Source: Sulfopaludibacter sp035606355
Lineage (GTDB): Bacteria > Acidobacteriota > Terriglobia > Bryobacterales > Bryobacteraceae
Assembly (NCBI GenBank): GCA_035606355.1
Contig: DATNFO010000066.1
Coordinates: 62,001 to 126,000, forward strand
DNA length: 64,000 nucleotides
Direction: 5' to 3'
The notes beneath the pieces are model-generated. The model saw only the letters and a program-made list of their open reading frames with translations, did no database searches and was not told where the DNA came from. Below, piece after piece: positions 16,075-24,873 of this stretch. The translations under genes were made by a program, and so were the position numbers. The number at the start of each line of letters is the position of its first letter. The stretch's first letter is position 1.

Positions 16075-16120
16075 GCGGTCGCGGCTCCGTAATCGAACTT
16101 CAGCCATACGGAGCCGCGAT
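16075..16120. repeat. REP-like inverted repeat, 'gcggctccgt' family
   Basis: GCGGCTCCGT (16081-16090) and ACGGAGCCGC (16108-16117) form a perfect 10-bp inverted repeat, extendable by GGTC/GATC to 13 of 14. It lies in the gap after the pilin genes. The same GGTC-GCGGCTCCG core appears in the larger palindrome at 43487-43562, so it looks like a dispersed extragenic element; here it may also help end pilin transcription. Confidence 0.6.
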
Positions 16121-16163
16121 CATGCAGGATTCCTGCCGGCACGTCAAGCCTCAGAGTTCAGCC

Positions 16164-16658
16164 TCACAGATCAGCAACCAGCGCCGCCAGTTGCTCCGCG
16201 CAGATCGGCCAGCCCACGTGGAAGCCCATCTTCTCGTGCGCCTCCCGGTCGGCTTCCGTCCAGTGACGGACGCGGGCGGTGTACCTGGTTTTCCCGTCCA
16301 CTTCCTCGAACGTCAAAATCACTGTCATGAAGGGCTTGTCCGCGGGCTCCCACGCTTGCCGGTACGCATCGGTGAATACCAGCTTCCGGTTTTTCACCAC
16401 TTCCAGATAAACTCCGCGACAGGGATATTCGACGCCTTCCGGGCTGAGCATCACGACCAATGTCGACCCACCGGGGCGTACGTCCGTCTCGGCGGATGGA
16501 GTCGTCCACGGAGCTGGCGCAAACCATCGCTTCAACAACTCCGGCTCAGTCCACGCGCGGAACACCTTTTCAGGAGGCGCATCGATCATCCGCGTAAGAA
16601 CCAGATCGCGGCCTTCGGTGGCAGTCGTAGTAGTAGTCATGGCATTTGAGGTGGTCAT
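16164..16658 (-). CDS. SRPBCC (AHSA1/START-like) domain protein
   Basis: 164 residues from the ATG at 16658, which has AGGA six bases upstream; the ATG at 16673 overlapping the doxX stop is the alternative. Signature segments are LVLTRMIDAPPEKVFRAWTE, PELLKRWFAPAPW, RGVYLEVVKNRKLVFTDAYR and the C-terminal helix HEKMGFHVGWPICAEQLAAL. AHSA1-like single-domain proteins bind hydrophobic ligands and are often encoded next to DoxX proteins and X5-type ECF sigma factors, as here. The exact ligand is unknown. Confidence 0.85.
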   Translation of the reverse strand: MTTSNAMTTTTTATEGRDLVLTRMIDAPPEKVFRAWTEPELLKRWFAPAPWTTPSAETDVRPGGSTLVVMLSPEGVEYPCRGVYLEVVKNRKLVFTDAYRQAWEPADKPFMTVILTFEEVDGKTRYTARVRHWTEADREAHEKMGFHVGWPICAEQLAALVADL

Positions 16659-16669
16659 TGAATTTCCTT

Positions 16670-17095
16670 TCATGCCTCACGGTTTGAAAACAGCAGTTGC
16701 CGCAGCCGCGAATCACGCAGCCATAAGCCGCCCCATACGACACCCGCGAAGGCGATGGGAAACGCGATGTTGAACAGGGGCGCCTGCACCCGGACGCCGC
16801 TCGCGACAGCGCCTCCCAAGTATCCGGTCAGCAGCACTGCGCCGAGAACCGATGTACGCGGAATCAGGTAAAGCGCGGTACACACCAGCAATGTGACGCC
16901 AATCCCGACGATCGCCTGCTCGGGGTACCCCAACTCTACTGTGGCCTGCACAACCACCGGCGGTTTGATCAGCTTCATCACTCCATCAAAGATGAGAAAG
17001 GCCGCGGAGAGCCCGGTCAGCACACGTGCAGTCCAGAGGCCTTTTCGGGGAATTTCGTACGTTGTTTCACGAGTCAATATCATTTGAGCGGTCAT
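16670..17095 (-). CDS. DoxX-like membrane protein
   Basis: 141 residues with four predicted spans. ARVLTGLSAAFLIFDGVMKLIKPP is the typical DoxX first helix, then LGYPEQAIVGIGVTLLVCTALYLIP and LGAVLLTGYLGGAVASGVR. AGGAG lies close before the ATG at 17095. It overlaps the downstream SRPBCC gene by four bases and lies about 60 bases downstream of an X5-type sigma gene on the same strand. DoxX relatives are inner-membrane proteins of poorly defined redox or transport role. Confidence 0.85.
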   Translation of the reverse strand: MTAQMILTRETTYEIPRKGLWTARVLTGLSAAFLIFDGVMKLIKPPVVVQATVELGYPEQAIVGIGVTLLVCTALYLIPRTSVLGAVLLTGYLGGAVASGVRVQAPLFNIAFPIAFAGVVWGGLWLRDSRLRQLLFSNREA

Positions 17096-17158
17096 ATGTT
17101 CTCCTCGCCCTTATAGACCACCGGCCCCAGCAAAACTCATCGGTCCGCGAAAAAAAAA

Positions 17159-18148
17159 CTACGATGCAGCCGGCGGTAGCACCAGCGGCATATCGAAACG
17201 CGGGAAAAGCCCCTCCACGTCGAGGAATGAGTTGATGCCGGCGATCCGCTCGCCTGCGATCTCCAGCACAATCAGCGCCCAAGCCTTGTGGCCGCCTTCC
17301 GGATTCACCCTATACTGCGCGAAAGCAGGCGACCCGCACGCTTCCACGGGCAACAATCGCGACCCCCGGCACCCGCAGCCCATGCCGAGCATCCATTCCC
17401 GAATCGGCAGCGGACCCTGAAACCACAACTGGTAAGGCGGCATGGAAAGGGTAGCGTCCTCGCACAGCAGCGCCGTCAGTGCGTCGATATCGTATCGCTC
17501 GAATGCGGCGACGTAGCGGTTGAGCATCGCTGTCTGCGATTCCGTGAGACTGGCTTCGCCGCCGGACGACTTCTGCGATACCCCCGCACGCGCGCGCTGC
17601 AGAGCGCTATTCACTGACGCGACGGAGGTGTCGAGCGCCTCCGCCGTCTCGGTCGCGGTGAGCCCAAGCACGTCCATCAACAATAGAACGGCGCGTTGTC
17701 TGGGCGCGAGTTTCTGCAGCGCCGCGATGAAGGCGAGCCGGATGCTCTGTTTCAAGATTGCCCGCTCGGCAGGGTCGGCATCGGAGGGCAAGGCGCGGGC
17801 GTCCGAAACCGGCTCGATCCACTCATTGGGCGGCCGCTGCACCAGATCGTCCACCGATGGCGTACCGGCGACTGGAGAGCCCTCTTCCATAGGCCGCGCG
17901 CGATGGCCGCGACTCTGAATTTCATCGAGACAAACGTTGGTCGCGATGCGATACAGCCAATTCTTCAGCGAAGCGCGTCCGTCGAAGTGCGGCAGCCCCT
18001 TCCATGCGCGGATCATCGCCTCCTGCGCGGCGTCCTCAGCGTCGAAGAACGACCCCAGCATGCGGTAACAGTGACCCGTAATGGCAGGGCGGTAGCTCTC
18101 CAGATGGTGTACGTCCGAAGGTGTGTGGGTCATGGCTTCAGTTGCCAT
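17159..18148 (-). CDS. ECF-type sigma factor with C-terminal SnoaL-like domain (X5/TIGR02960-like)
   Basis: 329 residues from the ATG at 18148. Region 2 is clear (HCYRMLGSFFDAEDAAQEAM, RASLKNWLYRIATNVCLDEI). A linker and region 4 follow (KLAPRQRAVLLLMDVLGLTA, then SVASVNSALQRARAGV). The last ~115 residues form a SnoaL/NTF2-like domain (MLNRYVAAFERYDIDALTAL) that in related sigma factors modulates activity in place of a separate anti-sigma. The start is ten bases after the pectate lyase stop. Co-oriented DoxX and SRPBCC genes downstream are likely partners or targets. Confidence 0.88.
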   Translation of the reverse strand: MATEAMTHTPSDVHHLESYRPAITGHCYRMLGSFFDAEDAAQEAMIRAWKGLPHFDGRASLKNWLYRIATNVCLDEIQSRGHRARPMEEGSPVAGTPSVDDLVQRPPNEWIEPVSDARALPSDADPAERAILKQSIRLAFIAALQKLAPRQRAVLLLMDVLGLTATETAEALDTSVASVNSALQRARAGVSQKSSGGEASLTESQTAMLNRYVAAFERYDIDALTALLCEDATLSMPPYQLWFQGPLPIREWMLGMGCGCRGSRLLPVEACGSPAFAQYRVNPEGGHKAWALIVLEIAGERIAGINSFLDVEGLFPRFDMPLVLPPAAS

Positions 18149-18158
18149 TTTAAGACGG

Positions 18159-19451
18159 TCACCGGGGTTGCGTGCGCCATACCGCGTACCGGTCAAGTGC
18201 CTCTTTCGCGGCCGCGTTGTACCAACTGTACCCGTTCCGCCGCTCGGCCGATATTTCGTTGACGGAATCGTGGATGGTGCGATCGCGGTCGCCGAAAACC
18301 GGCTGGTCCGTGCCGACGGCGTAAAACCGCGACCAAATGGGGCCCGCGCCAGGCGCATCCACCAATCTGCGGCCATCCGGTCCGCGCGAGTATTCCTTGC
18401 CTTCGATCGCCGTGTGCTTCAGCCAGCGGACGCCGTCTTCGATGGCGGTGACCTCGGCCTTGTCCGGCGAGGGAAGCCCCATTAAAAACAACAGCACCTG
18501 CGCGCTTTCGCTGCTCGATTGCGCCGCCGGTTCGTAATTGCGCGCCGCCACCGGAGTCAGGGTGAGCATGTCGTGCTGTTGCGCCCAAACCGTACGGCGA
18601 CCGTTCACTACGATCTGCGACGCGAGGATGCAAGCGATGCCTCGTTTCACGGCGGCGGCGGCCCGGCGGCGCGTACCTGCCTCCACAAATGCGAACGGCG
18701 CATTGCCCGCAGCGACATCGGCCAGCACTTCCATGGTCTGGATCATGGCGCCGTCGTTGAGAGTGATCGCATCGTGATAGCCGCCTTGCAGCGGCCAGAC
18801 TTGAGGCCAGCCGCCGTTCGGGTATTGCGCCGCGAGAAGATAGTCGATGCCGCGCAGCACGGCCGCGCGGAACCGATCCGCTTCATCGGCCTGCGCGGCG
18901 CACACTTTGGCGAGGAAACGGATTTCGGTATTCGTGGCATCGTTGTCGAGCGTGCCCACATAGGTCCACTCCGGGGCGCGAGGGGCGTCGAAGTCACCGC
19001 CGCTCAGAAAGCGGGACAGGTTGTTTGGCGCAAAATGCTCGCCCGGACGCCGCGGATGGTCGGCCATGTTGAGATTCTTGCTCCAGCCGCCGGCGGGCGT
19101 TTGAAAGGACGCCGCGATTTCGGCCAGGCGCTTTGCCTCCGCACTGCCATACCATTCAGGCGGCCGATTCAAAGGCAGGCTACGGGCCGACGATCCGGAC
19201 GGCGGCGTGAGCGGATGCTCCAGGCCCGCACGCCTGAGTTCGCCGGCAAGGGCGGCGCGGTCGGCAGCCATCTGACGGTCCGACCGCTGCAAATACTCGA
19301 TCCATGCGGCCCGTTTCGCGGCGGGAAGTTGCGCGATGCGATCGATGGTAAGCGGCGGCGCGGCGGTGCTTGTGCCGATGATCGCGGCAATGGCATTCGG
19401 CGAAGTTATGACGATGGGCAGAGCGGCCGCCAGGCAAGTCAGGTATCGCAC
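18159..19451 (-). CDS. pelA: Pectate lyase family 10 (Pec_lyase)
   Basis: 430 residues with an N-terminal signal (MRYLTCLAAALPIVITSPNAIAA). The PL10 alpha/alpha-toroid signatures are visible: FQTPAGGWSKNLNMAD, TLDNDATNTEIRFLAKV, LLAAQYPNGGWPQVWPLQGG with YHDAITLNDGAM, and a C-terminal GYSWYNAAAKEALDRYAVW. PL10 enzymes cleave polygalacturonate by beta-elimination, usually with Ca2+, outside the cytoplasm. With the CE15-like esterase at the left edge this points to plant polysaccharide use. The gene precedes the sigma factor by ten bases and follows the propeller pseudogene by two. Confidence 0.9.
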   Translation of the reverse strand: MRYLTCLAAALPIVITSPNAIAAIIGTSTAAPPLTIDRIAQLPAAKRAAWIEYLQRSDRQMAADRAALAGELRRAGLEHPLTPPSGSSARSLPLNRPPEWYGSAEAKRLAEIAASFQTPAGGWSKNLNMADHPRRPGEHFAPNNLSRFLSGGDFDAPRAPEWTYVGTLDNDATNTEIRFLAKVCAAQADEADRFRAAVLRGIDYLLAAQYPNGGWPQVWPLQGGYHDAITLNDGAMIQTMEVLADVAAGNAPFAFVEAGTRRRAAAAVKRGIACILASQIVVNGRRTVWAQQHDMLTLTPVAARNYEPAAQSSSESAQVLLFLMGLPSPDKAEVTAIEDGVRWLKHTAIEGKEYSRGPDGRRLVDAPGAGPIWSRFYAVGTDQPVFGDRDRTIHDSVNEISAERRNGYSWYNAAAKEALDRYAVWRTQPR

Positions 19452-19453
19452 GT

Positions 19454-20459
19454 CTATTTCTGCCGCTCGATCACTAGCAGACTGAAGGTGTTGGGTAAGA
19501 CGGGCGGCCTGCCGTGGCCGCCGGCCGGAGGTTCGCCGAACTTCGCCGCCGCCAGAAAGATCCGATGCTTGGCCGGGTCGAGGCCCATATTGCGCGAAAA
19601 ACGTGGCGTCTCCAGCGTCTGCAGGACGTGATACTCGTCCGGCGAATCCTGATGAATGACAGTCAGTGTTCCGTCGGCGTTGGAGGCGAAAGCATCGTCC
19701 GAGCCGGGGTCATAGCCGGCGCCATCGACACCTTGGCCGATAGGGATCGTCGCGACCACTTTGCCCGCCTGGTAGTCGGATACTGCCATGACGCCGCTGC
19801 GGCAACCGCTGAACAGACGGTGGTGGACGGTATCGATGGCCATTGATACGGGGTTCTTGCAGGGCGCGGTGGACCAGCGGCGGGTGACGGAGGCTTTCGC
19901 GGCATCGATCTCCACCACCTCGGCGATGTCGGTGAGGTTGGCGTAGATTTTGCCTTCGCCTGCCGAAGCGCCGTATTCCGGCTTACCTCCCAGCGAGATG
20001 TTGGTGATGAGCTTGCCCGCGTTGGGGTCGATCACCGTAGAGGAGTGAGCGTCGCCGTTGAGTGTAAAGACGCGGTTCGAGTTCGCGTCGTAGACGATGG
20101 CGTCGGCATCCTCCGCCGCGGGGATGCGCCCCAGGGTTTTGAAGGTTTGCAGGTCGAACATGACGACCGACCTATCATTGCCTGATGTGGCAAATCCATG
20201 GCCGGTGGATTCGGCGATCGCCGTGCCGTGCGCTCCGTTGATTCCGGTCACTTCTCCCAGTAGTTTGCCGCTGTCTTCGTCGACCACCATGACACGGTTC
20301 TGGCGGGGCAATGAAGAGGCGGTGATGCGGCGGATCGGGAACCACATAGTCCCAGCTTCCGTCGCCGCCGAGAAGATAGGTGTGGGTAATGCGATAAGCC
20401 GACGAGGATTGAGAGACGAGCGATGCCGTGAAAACGAGACACAGCGCGAGCGTACGCAT
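19454..20459 (-). pseudogene. Exported YVTN/YncE-type beta-propeller, single-base frameshift
   Basis: The ATG at 20459 has AGGAG at seven bases and a signal peptide (MRTLALCLVFTASLVSQSSSA), then YRITHTYLLGGDGSWDYVVP, then HHRLFIA. The remaining propeller continues in the next frame (QNRVMVVDEDSGKLLGEVTG, then GHGFATSGNDRSVVMFD, to 19454). Removing one base from the GGGG run at 20305-20308 (CCCC on the coding strand) joins the frames as LFIA-RQNRV and gives an intact ~334-residue protein. The family comprises periplasmic seven-bladed propellers of unknown role. The cause is either a real one-base insertion or a homopolymer sequencing error; the body of the gene shows no other decay. Confidence 0.8.
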
Positions 20460-20535
20460 GCTGGACTCCTTTCCTTTCGAGTATAGTCCTGCGCTCTTGC
20501 GTCACAGACATGGGAATCCGCGGCCGGCCGTTGAC

Positions 20536-20862
20536 ATGGGAAGCACCATCGTCGCGCCTTTGTCTGCGAACCTGAAGCGACTAGTTCTCTCGATTGGCTT
20601 CATCATGCCGTCGGTCTGCTCCGCGCAAACTCAGGCGCAAACACCCTCCAGCAACATCGAGCAGCGAGTTCGAAATGGTGTTGTAGAAGGCAATTGGAAA
20701 TCAGATACATGGCGGCGACAACTCATCAGCAGGCCGAGTTGTACATCTGGTGGCCGTCAGAGAGCATCTGTGCAGGTTGATCGTCAGGCTGGACTTCTTG
20801 TCCTTGCGCCGACAATGAGCGCGCTCCGCGCGCGAGCTGAAGTGGAAACACGGCTCCGATAA
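20536..20862 (+). CDS. Uncertain short ORF with signal-like N-terminus
   Basis: A 108-codon frame starting MGSTIVAPLSANLKRLVLSI with a plausible export segment ending PSVCSAQ. The remainder (SNIEQRVRNGVVEGNWKSDT and a basic tail) matches nothing recognised. Base composition is less GC-biased than in the neighbours, and no ribosome site was seen. It could be the stump of a lost exported protein. Listed because it is the only sizeable frame in the gap between the propeller and the IPT-like gene. Confidence 0.25.
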   Translation: MGSTIVAPLSANLKRLVLSIGFIMPSVCSAQTQAQTPSSNIEQRVRNGVVEGNWKSDTWRRQLISRPSCTSGGRQRASVQVDRQAGLLVLAPTMSALRARAEVETRLR

Positions 20863-20883
20863 TCCGGATCCGCGTTTTGTATT

Positions 20884-21435
20884 TCACCTCGCGCGCGGAA
20901 CGCCCTTTTCGATTTCGCGACCGGTCAGGATGCCGTCCACACGCGACTGGATGAACTCGCCGGCTACGGCCGGTGAAACCGGAGTCACCGGTTTCCCAGC
21001 GTTACTGCCGGTTGCGTGGGTAAACGGAAGATAGGGTCCATAGGTTGGAACCAGGTTGACACTCCCCGCTGTGTAGCTGCGGCCGGAGAATTCGGGTGCT
21101 AGCGGCGCTACGTGGATGGGTAGAGCGTTCGAGGCTGCGCCAAGGTGACTGATCACCAGCGTCGTGTCCCCCGGAGAGACGGTCGGCGGAACGGTGGCAG
21201 TGATGAATAGATTGCTGGCCGCCACGTTGATACCGGTGATCACTCCGCCCACGGTGATGGTATAGTCACGTCCGGCCGCGGGGAACGTGAAGTTGCCGAG
21301 GACGATCAGCGGCGTACCAGGCCCGATCGATTGGTCGATTAGCGCGGCCGTATAGAAGCCAGTGATGCTGGGCGCTTGCGCGAACGCGCCACACGCACAG
21401 AGAAGCGGCGCGAACAGGCGTAAGAAGCGGTACAT
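20884..21435 (-). CDS. Exported IPT/TIG-like domain protein
   Basis: 183 residues with signal MYRFLRLFAPLLCACGAFAQ. An Ig-like IPT/TIG domain follows (about 25-110: IGPGTPLIVLGNFTFPAAGR, VPPTVSPGDTTLVISHLGAA, SNALPIHVAPLAPEF), a fold very frequent in exported proteins of Solibacter-type genomes. The C-terminal ~60 residues are unassigned and end in a basic tail. Function unknown; adhesion or carbohydrate binding would be typical. Confidence 0.6.
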   Translation of the reverse strand: MYRFLRLFAPLLCACGAFAQAPSITGFYTAALIDQSIGPGTPLIVLGNFTFPAAGRDYTITVGGVITGINVAASNLFITATVPPTVSPGDTTLVISHLGAASNALPIHVAPLAPEFSGRSYTAGSVNLVPTYGPYLPFTHATGSNAGKPVTPVSPAVAGEFIQSRVDGILTGREIEKGVPRAR

Positions 21436-21563
21436 TTTCCCTCCCGTCGAGACTTGTGCCGAGGCCTATTATAGATCCGGCACTCGAAAAGGAGCACTGA
21501 GAAAACGCCGCCCTGGCTGAGTTCTCGCAAACAGGAGACCTTTCGGAATTTACGCTCTTCCAT

Positions 21564-21592
21564 TTGACGGCCAACAGGAGATGCGATATGCT
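21564..21592 (+). promoter_or_regulatory. Promoter and candidate PadR operator
   Basis: TTGACG (21564-21569), a 17-bp spacer and TATGCT (21587-21592) form a sigma70-like promoter for the padR-permease operon. The dyad AGGAGATGCGATATGCTCCT (21576-21595; arms AGGAG/CTCCT) covers the -10 hexamer, as expected of an autoregulatory PadR site. The operator assignment is inferred from position and symmetry. Confidence 0.55.
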
Positions 21593-21607
21593 CCTGTAGA
21601 TGGTCAA

Positions 21608-21943
21608 ATGAAGCAGAAAAGCGATGTACTTCAGGGCACTCTGGACCTCCTCGTTCTGAGGACGCTGGATGTCATGGGCGCGATGCACGGTTATGCCATT
21701 GCCCAGCGAATCCAGCAAATCTCAGAAGACGTGCTTCAGCTCAACCAGGGCACGCTGTATCCCGCGTTGCTGCGGCTTGAACAGCAAGGCTGGGTTCAAT
21801 CGAAGTGGGGCATCTCCGACAACAACAGGAGAGCCCGGTTTTATTCGATAACCCGTTCCGGCCGCAAGCAACTTGCCGAGGAGCGAGCGAGCTGGGACAG
21901 GGTCTCCCGAGCGATCAAGCGACTTCTCGAAGCTGGAGCCTGA
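21608..21943 (+). CDS. PadR-family transcriptional regulator
   Basis: 111 residues from the ATG at 21608; an earlier in-frame ATG at 21581 would overlap the promoter. Typical PadR winged helix: SDVLQGTLDLLVLRTLDVMG, HGYAIAQRIQQ, then LNQGTLYPALLRLEQQGWVQ and ARFYSITRSGRKQLAEE, with a C-terminal dimerisation helix. In Acidobacteriota such regulators are very often encoded directly before ADOP permeases; here the permease starts seven bases downstream. Likely an autorepressor of the two-gene operon responding to an unknown signal. Confidence 0.93.
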   Translation: MKQKSDVLQGTLDLLVLRTLDVMGAMHGYAIAQRIQQISEDVLQLNQGTLYPALLRLEQQGWVQSKWGISDNNRRARFYSITRSGRKQLAEERASWDRVSRAIKRLLEAGA

Positions 21944-21949
21944 CATTCG

Positions 21950-24673
21950 ATGCCCCTGCGCGGATTCCTATTGAGACTTCGGAGCCAGTTTCGACAGAGT
22001 GCGCTGGATCGTCAACTTGAGGAAGAGCTGCGCTTCCACCTTGACATGGAAGCGGAAACGAACCGCAAGCGTGGCATGAAGACCGAAGAAGCTTGGTCGG
22101 CGGCGCAGCGTTCGTTCGGGGGCACGCAACAAATCAAAGAGAGCTACCGCGAGCGAAGAGGATTACCAATGATTGAGGTTGCACTGAAAGATCTGCGTTA
22201 TGCTTTTCGCGCCATCCGCAAGAGTCCCGGTTTCACCGCCATTGTCGTGATCTCTTTGGCTGTGGGAATTGGAGCAAACACGGCAGTTTTCACTCTCATC
22301 GATGCTGTGATGCTGCGTTCGCTGCCGGTAACGTCGCCCGGCGAGCTCGTATCCGTTGGCGATGCGTCGCGCCCGACCGCGTTATTGCATGGTGAACCGA
22401 TGCAAGACGTGTTCTCTTATCCGCTCTATAGACGGTTGGTGGATGAGAACCACGTCTTCTCAGGACTCCTGGCGTCCGGTCAAGCGGGACGTCTGGAGGT
22501 GGAGGCTGGGAGCGGCGTGACGGAAGAGGCCCGCGGGCGGCTGGTTTCCGGCAACTATTTCCAGGTACTCGGCGTACCTCCGATTGCCGGCCGCACGTTT
22601 TTCCCGGACGAGGAGCGGGGGCCCGGAAGTAACCCGGTCGTGGTGATCAGCTACGACTATTGGGTCAATCGTTTCGGGCGAGACCCTAAGATGCCGGGCA
22701 AAACACTTAGGATAAACGACTCGACGTTTACTGTCGTTGGCGTTGCGCCGCCTCACTTTTCGGGCGAAGTTGTGGGGAGCCCTGCCGATATGTGGATTCC
22801 ACTGTCCATGCAGCCTGTGCTCAATCCAGGAGACGCCAGACTAGACAGCCGCGATACGAACTGGCTGCTGTGCATCGGAAGGCTAAAGGCCGGAGTGTCG
22901 ATCCAACGGGCTCGCGCCGAGATGGTAACACTCGTCCGGAACGCAGTTGTCGACTACGAAAACGCTGCCGGTTCACCTCATAAGCTTCAGGAGATTCGAA
23001 GTGAACAGGTGGATGTCGCGCCAGGAAGCCGGGGACTCTCATGGGTCAGGAAGTACGATTCTTCGCTTCTCTTCCTGCTCATGGCCATGGTGTGCCTTGT
23101 ACTACTCATTGCGTGCGCAAATGCCGCGAATCTTCTCATGGCGCGCGGCGCCAGCCGGCAAAGGGAGATTTCGCTTCGAATGGCCCTCGGTGCGGGCCGT
23201 GCGCGCGTCATACGGCAGTTGCTCACCGAGAGCGCATTGTTGGCTGCGGCCGCCGGAGTTATGGGTGTTCTCCTGGCAGCTTCGGGAAGCCGGCTATTAT
23301 TGCAGCTCGCCTCGGTGGCCGCGGGCCCGAACCAAATCCCATTTGAAGTGGACGTCCACCCCAACATGACTGTCTTGGGTTTCAATGCGGTGATCTCCGT
23401 TTTGACGGCGATTCTATTCGGTTTGGCTCCAGCGTTCCGCTCAACGCACATAGATATCGCGCCGGCGTTGAAGGAGAACGCTCGAAACGTGAGCGCGGTC
23501 CGCTGGAATTGGGGTAGCGTGCTGGTAGTGGCTCAACTGGCGTTGTCCGTCGTGATAGTTACTGGCGCCGGTCTCTTTCTGCGCAGCATGGCCCATCTGA
23601 ATTCGGTGGATGTCGGTTATTCACGCCGCAACGTATTGGTCATTTCCGCCGATTTGGCGGGCAGCGGCTATCCCGCATCGCAACGGGTTGGCGTATCCCG
23701 GAGGCTGGTTGAACATTTGAACTCCCTACCCGGCGTAGCGGGCGCTACAGTCTCTCAAAATGGGATTTTCAGCCGTTTGGATTCCAGCACCGACGTTTTG
23801 CAAGTCGAAGGTTTCGTCCCGGCTCGCAAGAGTGACTCTTCGAGTAGCTTCGATCAAGTGGGACCGCATTATTTTCAGGTTTTGGGAGTGCCCATCGAAG
23901 CCGGACGAGAGTTTGGGGAGCGCGAAAACGTAAGTGCGGGTATTCCGGTGGTCGCCAACGAGACGATGGCCAAGTTTTATTTCGGAAATGGCGATCCGCT
24001 CGGAAAGCATCTTCTCAATGGCGGCGACCGGTATACCGTCATTGGTGTCGTGAAGGACATGAAGGAACGCAGCCTCAAGAGCAAAACGGAACGGCGATTC
24101 TACGGACCGTTATTTCAAAGCGACGATACCTTTAGAACGCTGAACTTCGAGGTCAAAACGTTCAGCGCCGCCGCCCCGATGATCGCTGCCATTCGCCGCG
24201 AGATCCGGTCCTTCGACCCGGGCCTCAAGATCTTAGCTATTGACCCTGTCAACGTCCTGATAGACCAGGACATCGGTGGGGATCGATTGATCGCCGCGGT
24301 CTCCAGATTCTTCGGCATCCTGGTGCTCCTTTTGGCAGCCTACGGCCTGTACGGAGTAATCTCCTATACGACGGGCCGCCGCACCAGCGAGATCGGCTTG
24401 CGGATGGCAATTGGGGCGGACAGGCGCGATGTGATGCGAATGGTGCTTGGCCAGACGATGATGCTGATCTGCGCAGGCCTCGCTATCGGCCTCCCTGCGG
24501 CCATGGCGGCTTCACGGCTGATTGCTTCAACACTGGCGGGTGTGAGCCCCAACGACCCTCTAACGTATGGGGCGGTCATTCTGGTAATGCTCGCCGCCGG
24601 TCTCTTGGCCGGATTCGTTCCTGCCGCGCGTGCTTCTCGCATCGACCCCATGGCAGCGCTGAGGCAAGAATAG
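21950..24673 (+). CDS. ADOP-type MacB-like ABC transporter permease
   Basis: 907 residues. The N-terminal ~75 residues are the acidobacterial extension (LDRQLEEELRFHLDMEAETN, RKRGMKTEEAWSAAQRSFGG). Two MacB/FtsX permease modules follow. Each has one span (KSPGFTAIVVISLAVGIGAN), a large periplasmic domain and three more spans. They include the FtsX motif ANAANLLMARGASRQREISL and, near the end, RTSEIGLRMAIGADRRDVMR. It would work with a separate MacB-like ATPase not encoded here, exporting peptides or lipids or acting as a mechanotransmitter. Co-transcribed with padR. Confidence 0.92.
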   Translation: MPLRGFLLRLRSQFRQSALDRQLEEELRFHLDMEAETNRKRGMKTEEAWSAAQRSFGGTQQIKESYRERRGLPMIEVALKDLRYAFRAIRKSPGFTAIVVISLAVGIGANTAVFTLIDAVMLRSLPVTSPGELVSVGDASRPTALLHGEPMQDVFSYPLYRRLVDENHVFSGLLASGQAGRLEVEAGSGVTEEARGRLVSGNYFQVLGVPPIAGRTFFPDEERGPGSNPVVVISYDYWVNRFGRDPKMPGKTLRINDSTFTVVGVAPPHFSGEVVGSPADMWIPLSMQPVLNPGDARLDSRDTNWLLCIGRLKAGVSIQRARAEMVTLVRNAVVDYENAAGSPHKLQEIRSEQVDVAPGSRGLSWVRKYDSSLLFLLMAMVCLVLLIACANAANLLMARGASRQREISLRMALGAGRARVIRQLLTESALLAAAAGVMGVLLAASGSRLLLQLASVAAGPNQIPFEVDVHPNMTVLGFNAVISVLTAILFGLAPAFRSTHIDIAPALKENARNVSAVRWNWGSVLVVAQLALSVVIVTGAGLFLRSMAHLNSVDVGYSRRNVLVISADLAGSGYPASQRVGVSRRLVEHLNSLPGVAGATVSQNGIFSRLDSSTDVLQVEGFVPARKSDSSSSFDQVGPHYFQVLGVPIEAGREFGERENVSAGIPVVANETMAKFYFGNGDPLGKHLLNGGDRYTVIGVVKDMKERSLKSKTERRFYGPLFQSDDTFRTLNFEVKTFSAAAPMIAAIRREIRSFDPGLKILAIDPVNVLIDQDIGGDRLIAAVSRFFGILVLLLAAYGLYGVISYTTGRRTSEIGLRMAIGADRRDVMRMVLGQTMMLICAGLAIGLPAAMAASRLIASTLAGVSPNDPLTYGAVILVMLAAGLLAGFVPAARASRIDPMAALRQE

Positions 24674-24873
24674 AGCGGGCTGAGAGTTTAGCTGGCGTTT
24701 CCATTCAAACCACCGAGCCGTAGCTGGGTTTCCGGCGATTCACCCGGTATCTCCGCCATCATGCCGATCGTTGGAATGTTGCTTTTTCTGATTCGGCCGC
24801 GGGAATAGCTTTGGCGTTTGTTTGACGCGGAGCAACCCGCCGTACGATGATCGGGAATCAGTACTTTTCGCTG
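24674..24873 (+). promoter_or_regulatory. Intergenic region with kinase-gene promoter
   Basis: TTTGAC (24821-24826), a 16-bp spacer and TACGAT (24843-24848) make a plausible promoter. The ATG at 24847 lies inside the -10 hexamer, so the start at 24874 is favoured for the kinase gene. Nothing else was seen in this gap. Confidence 0.45.

Noticed and set aside
16062..16649. 195-codon plus-strand frame after the pilins
   Set aside because: Begins in the REP-like palindrome and runs antisense to the SRPBCC gene; no family features.
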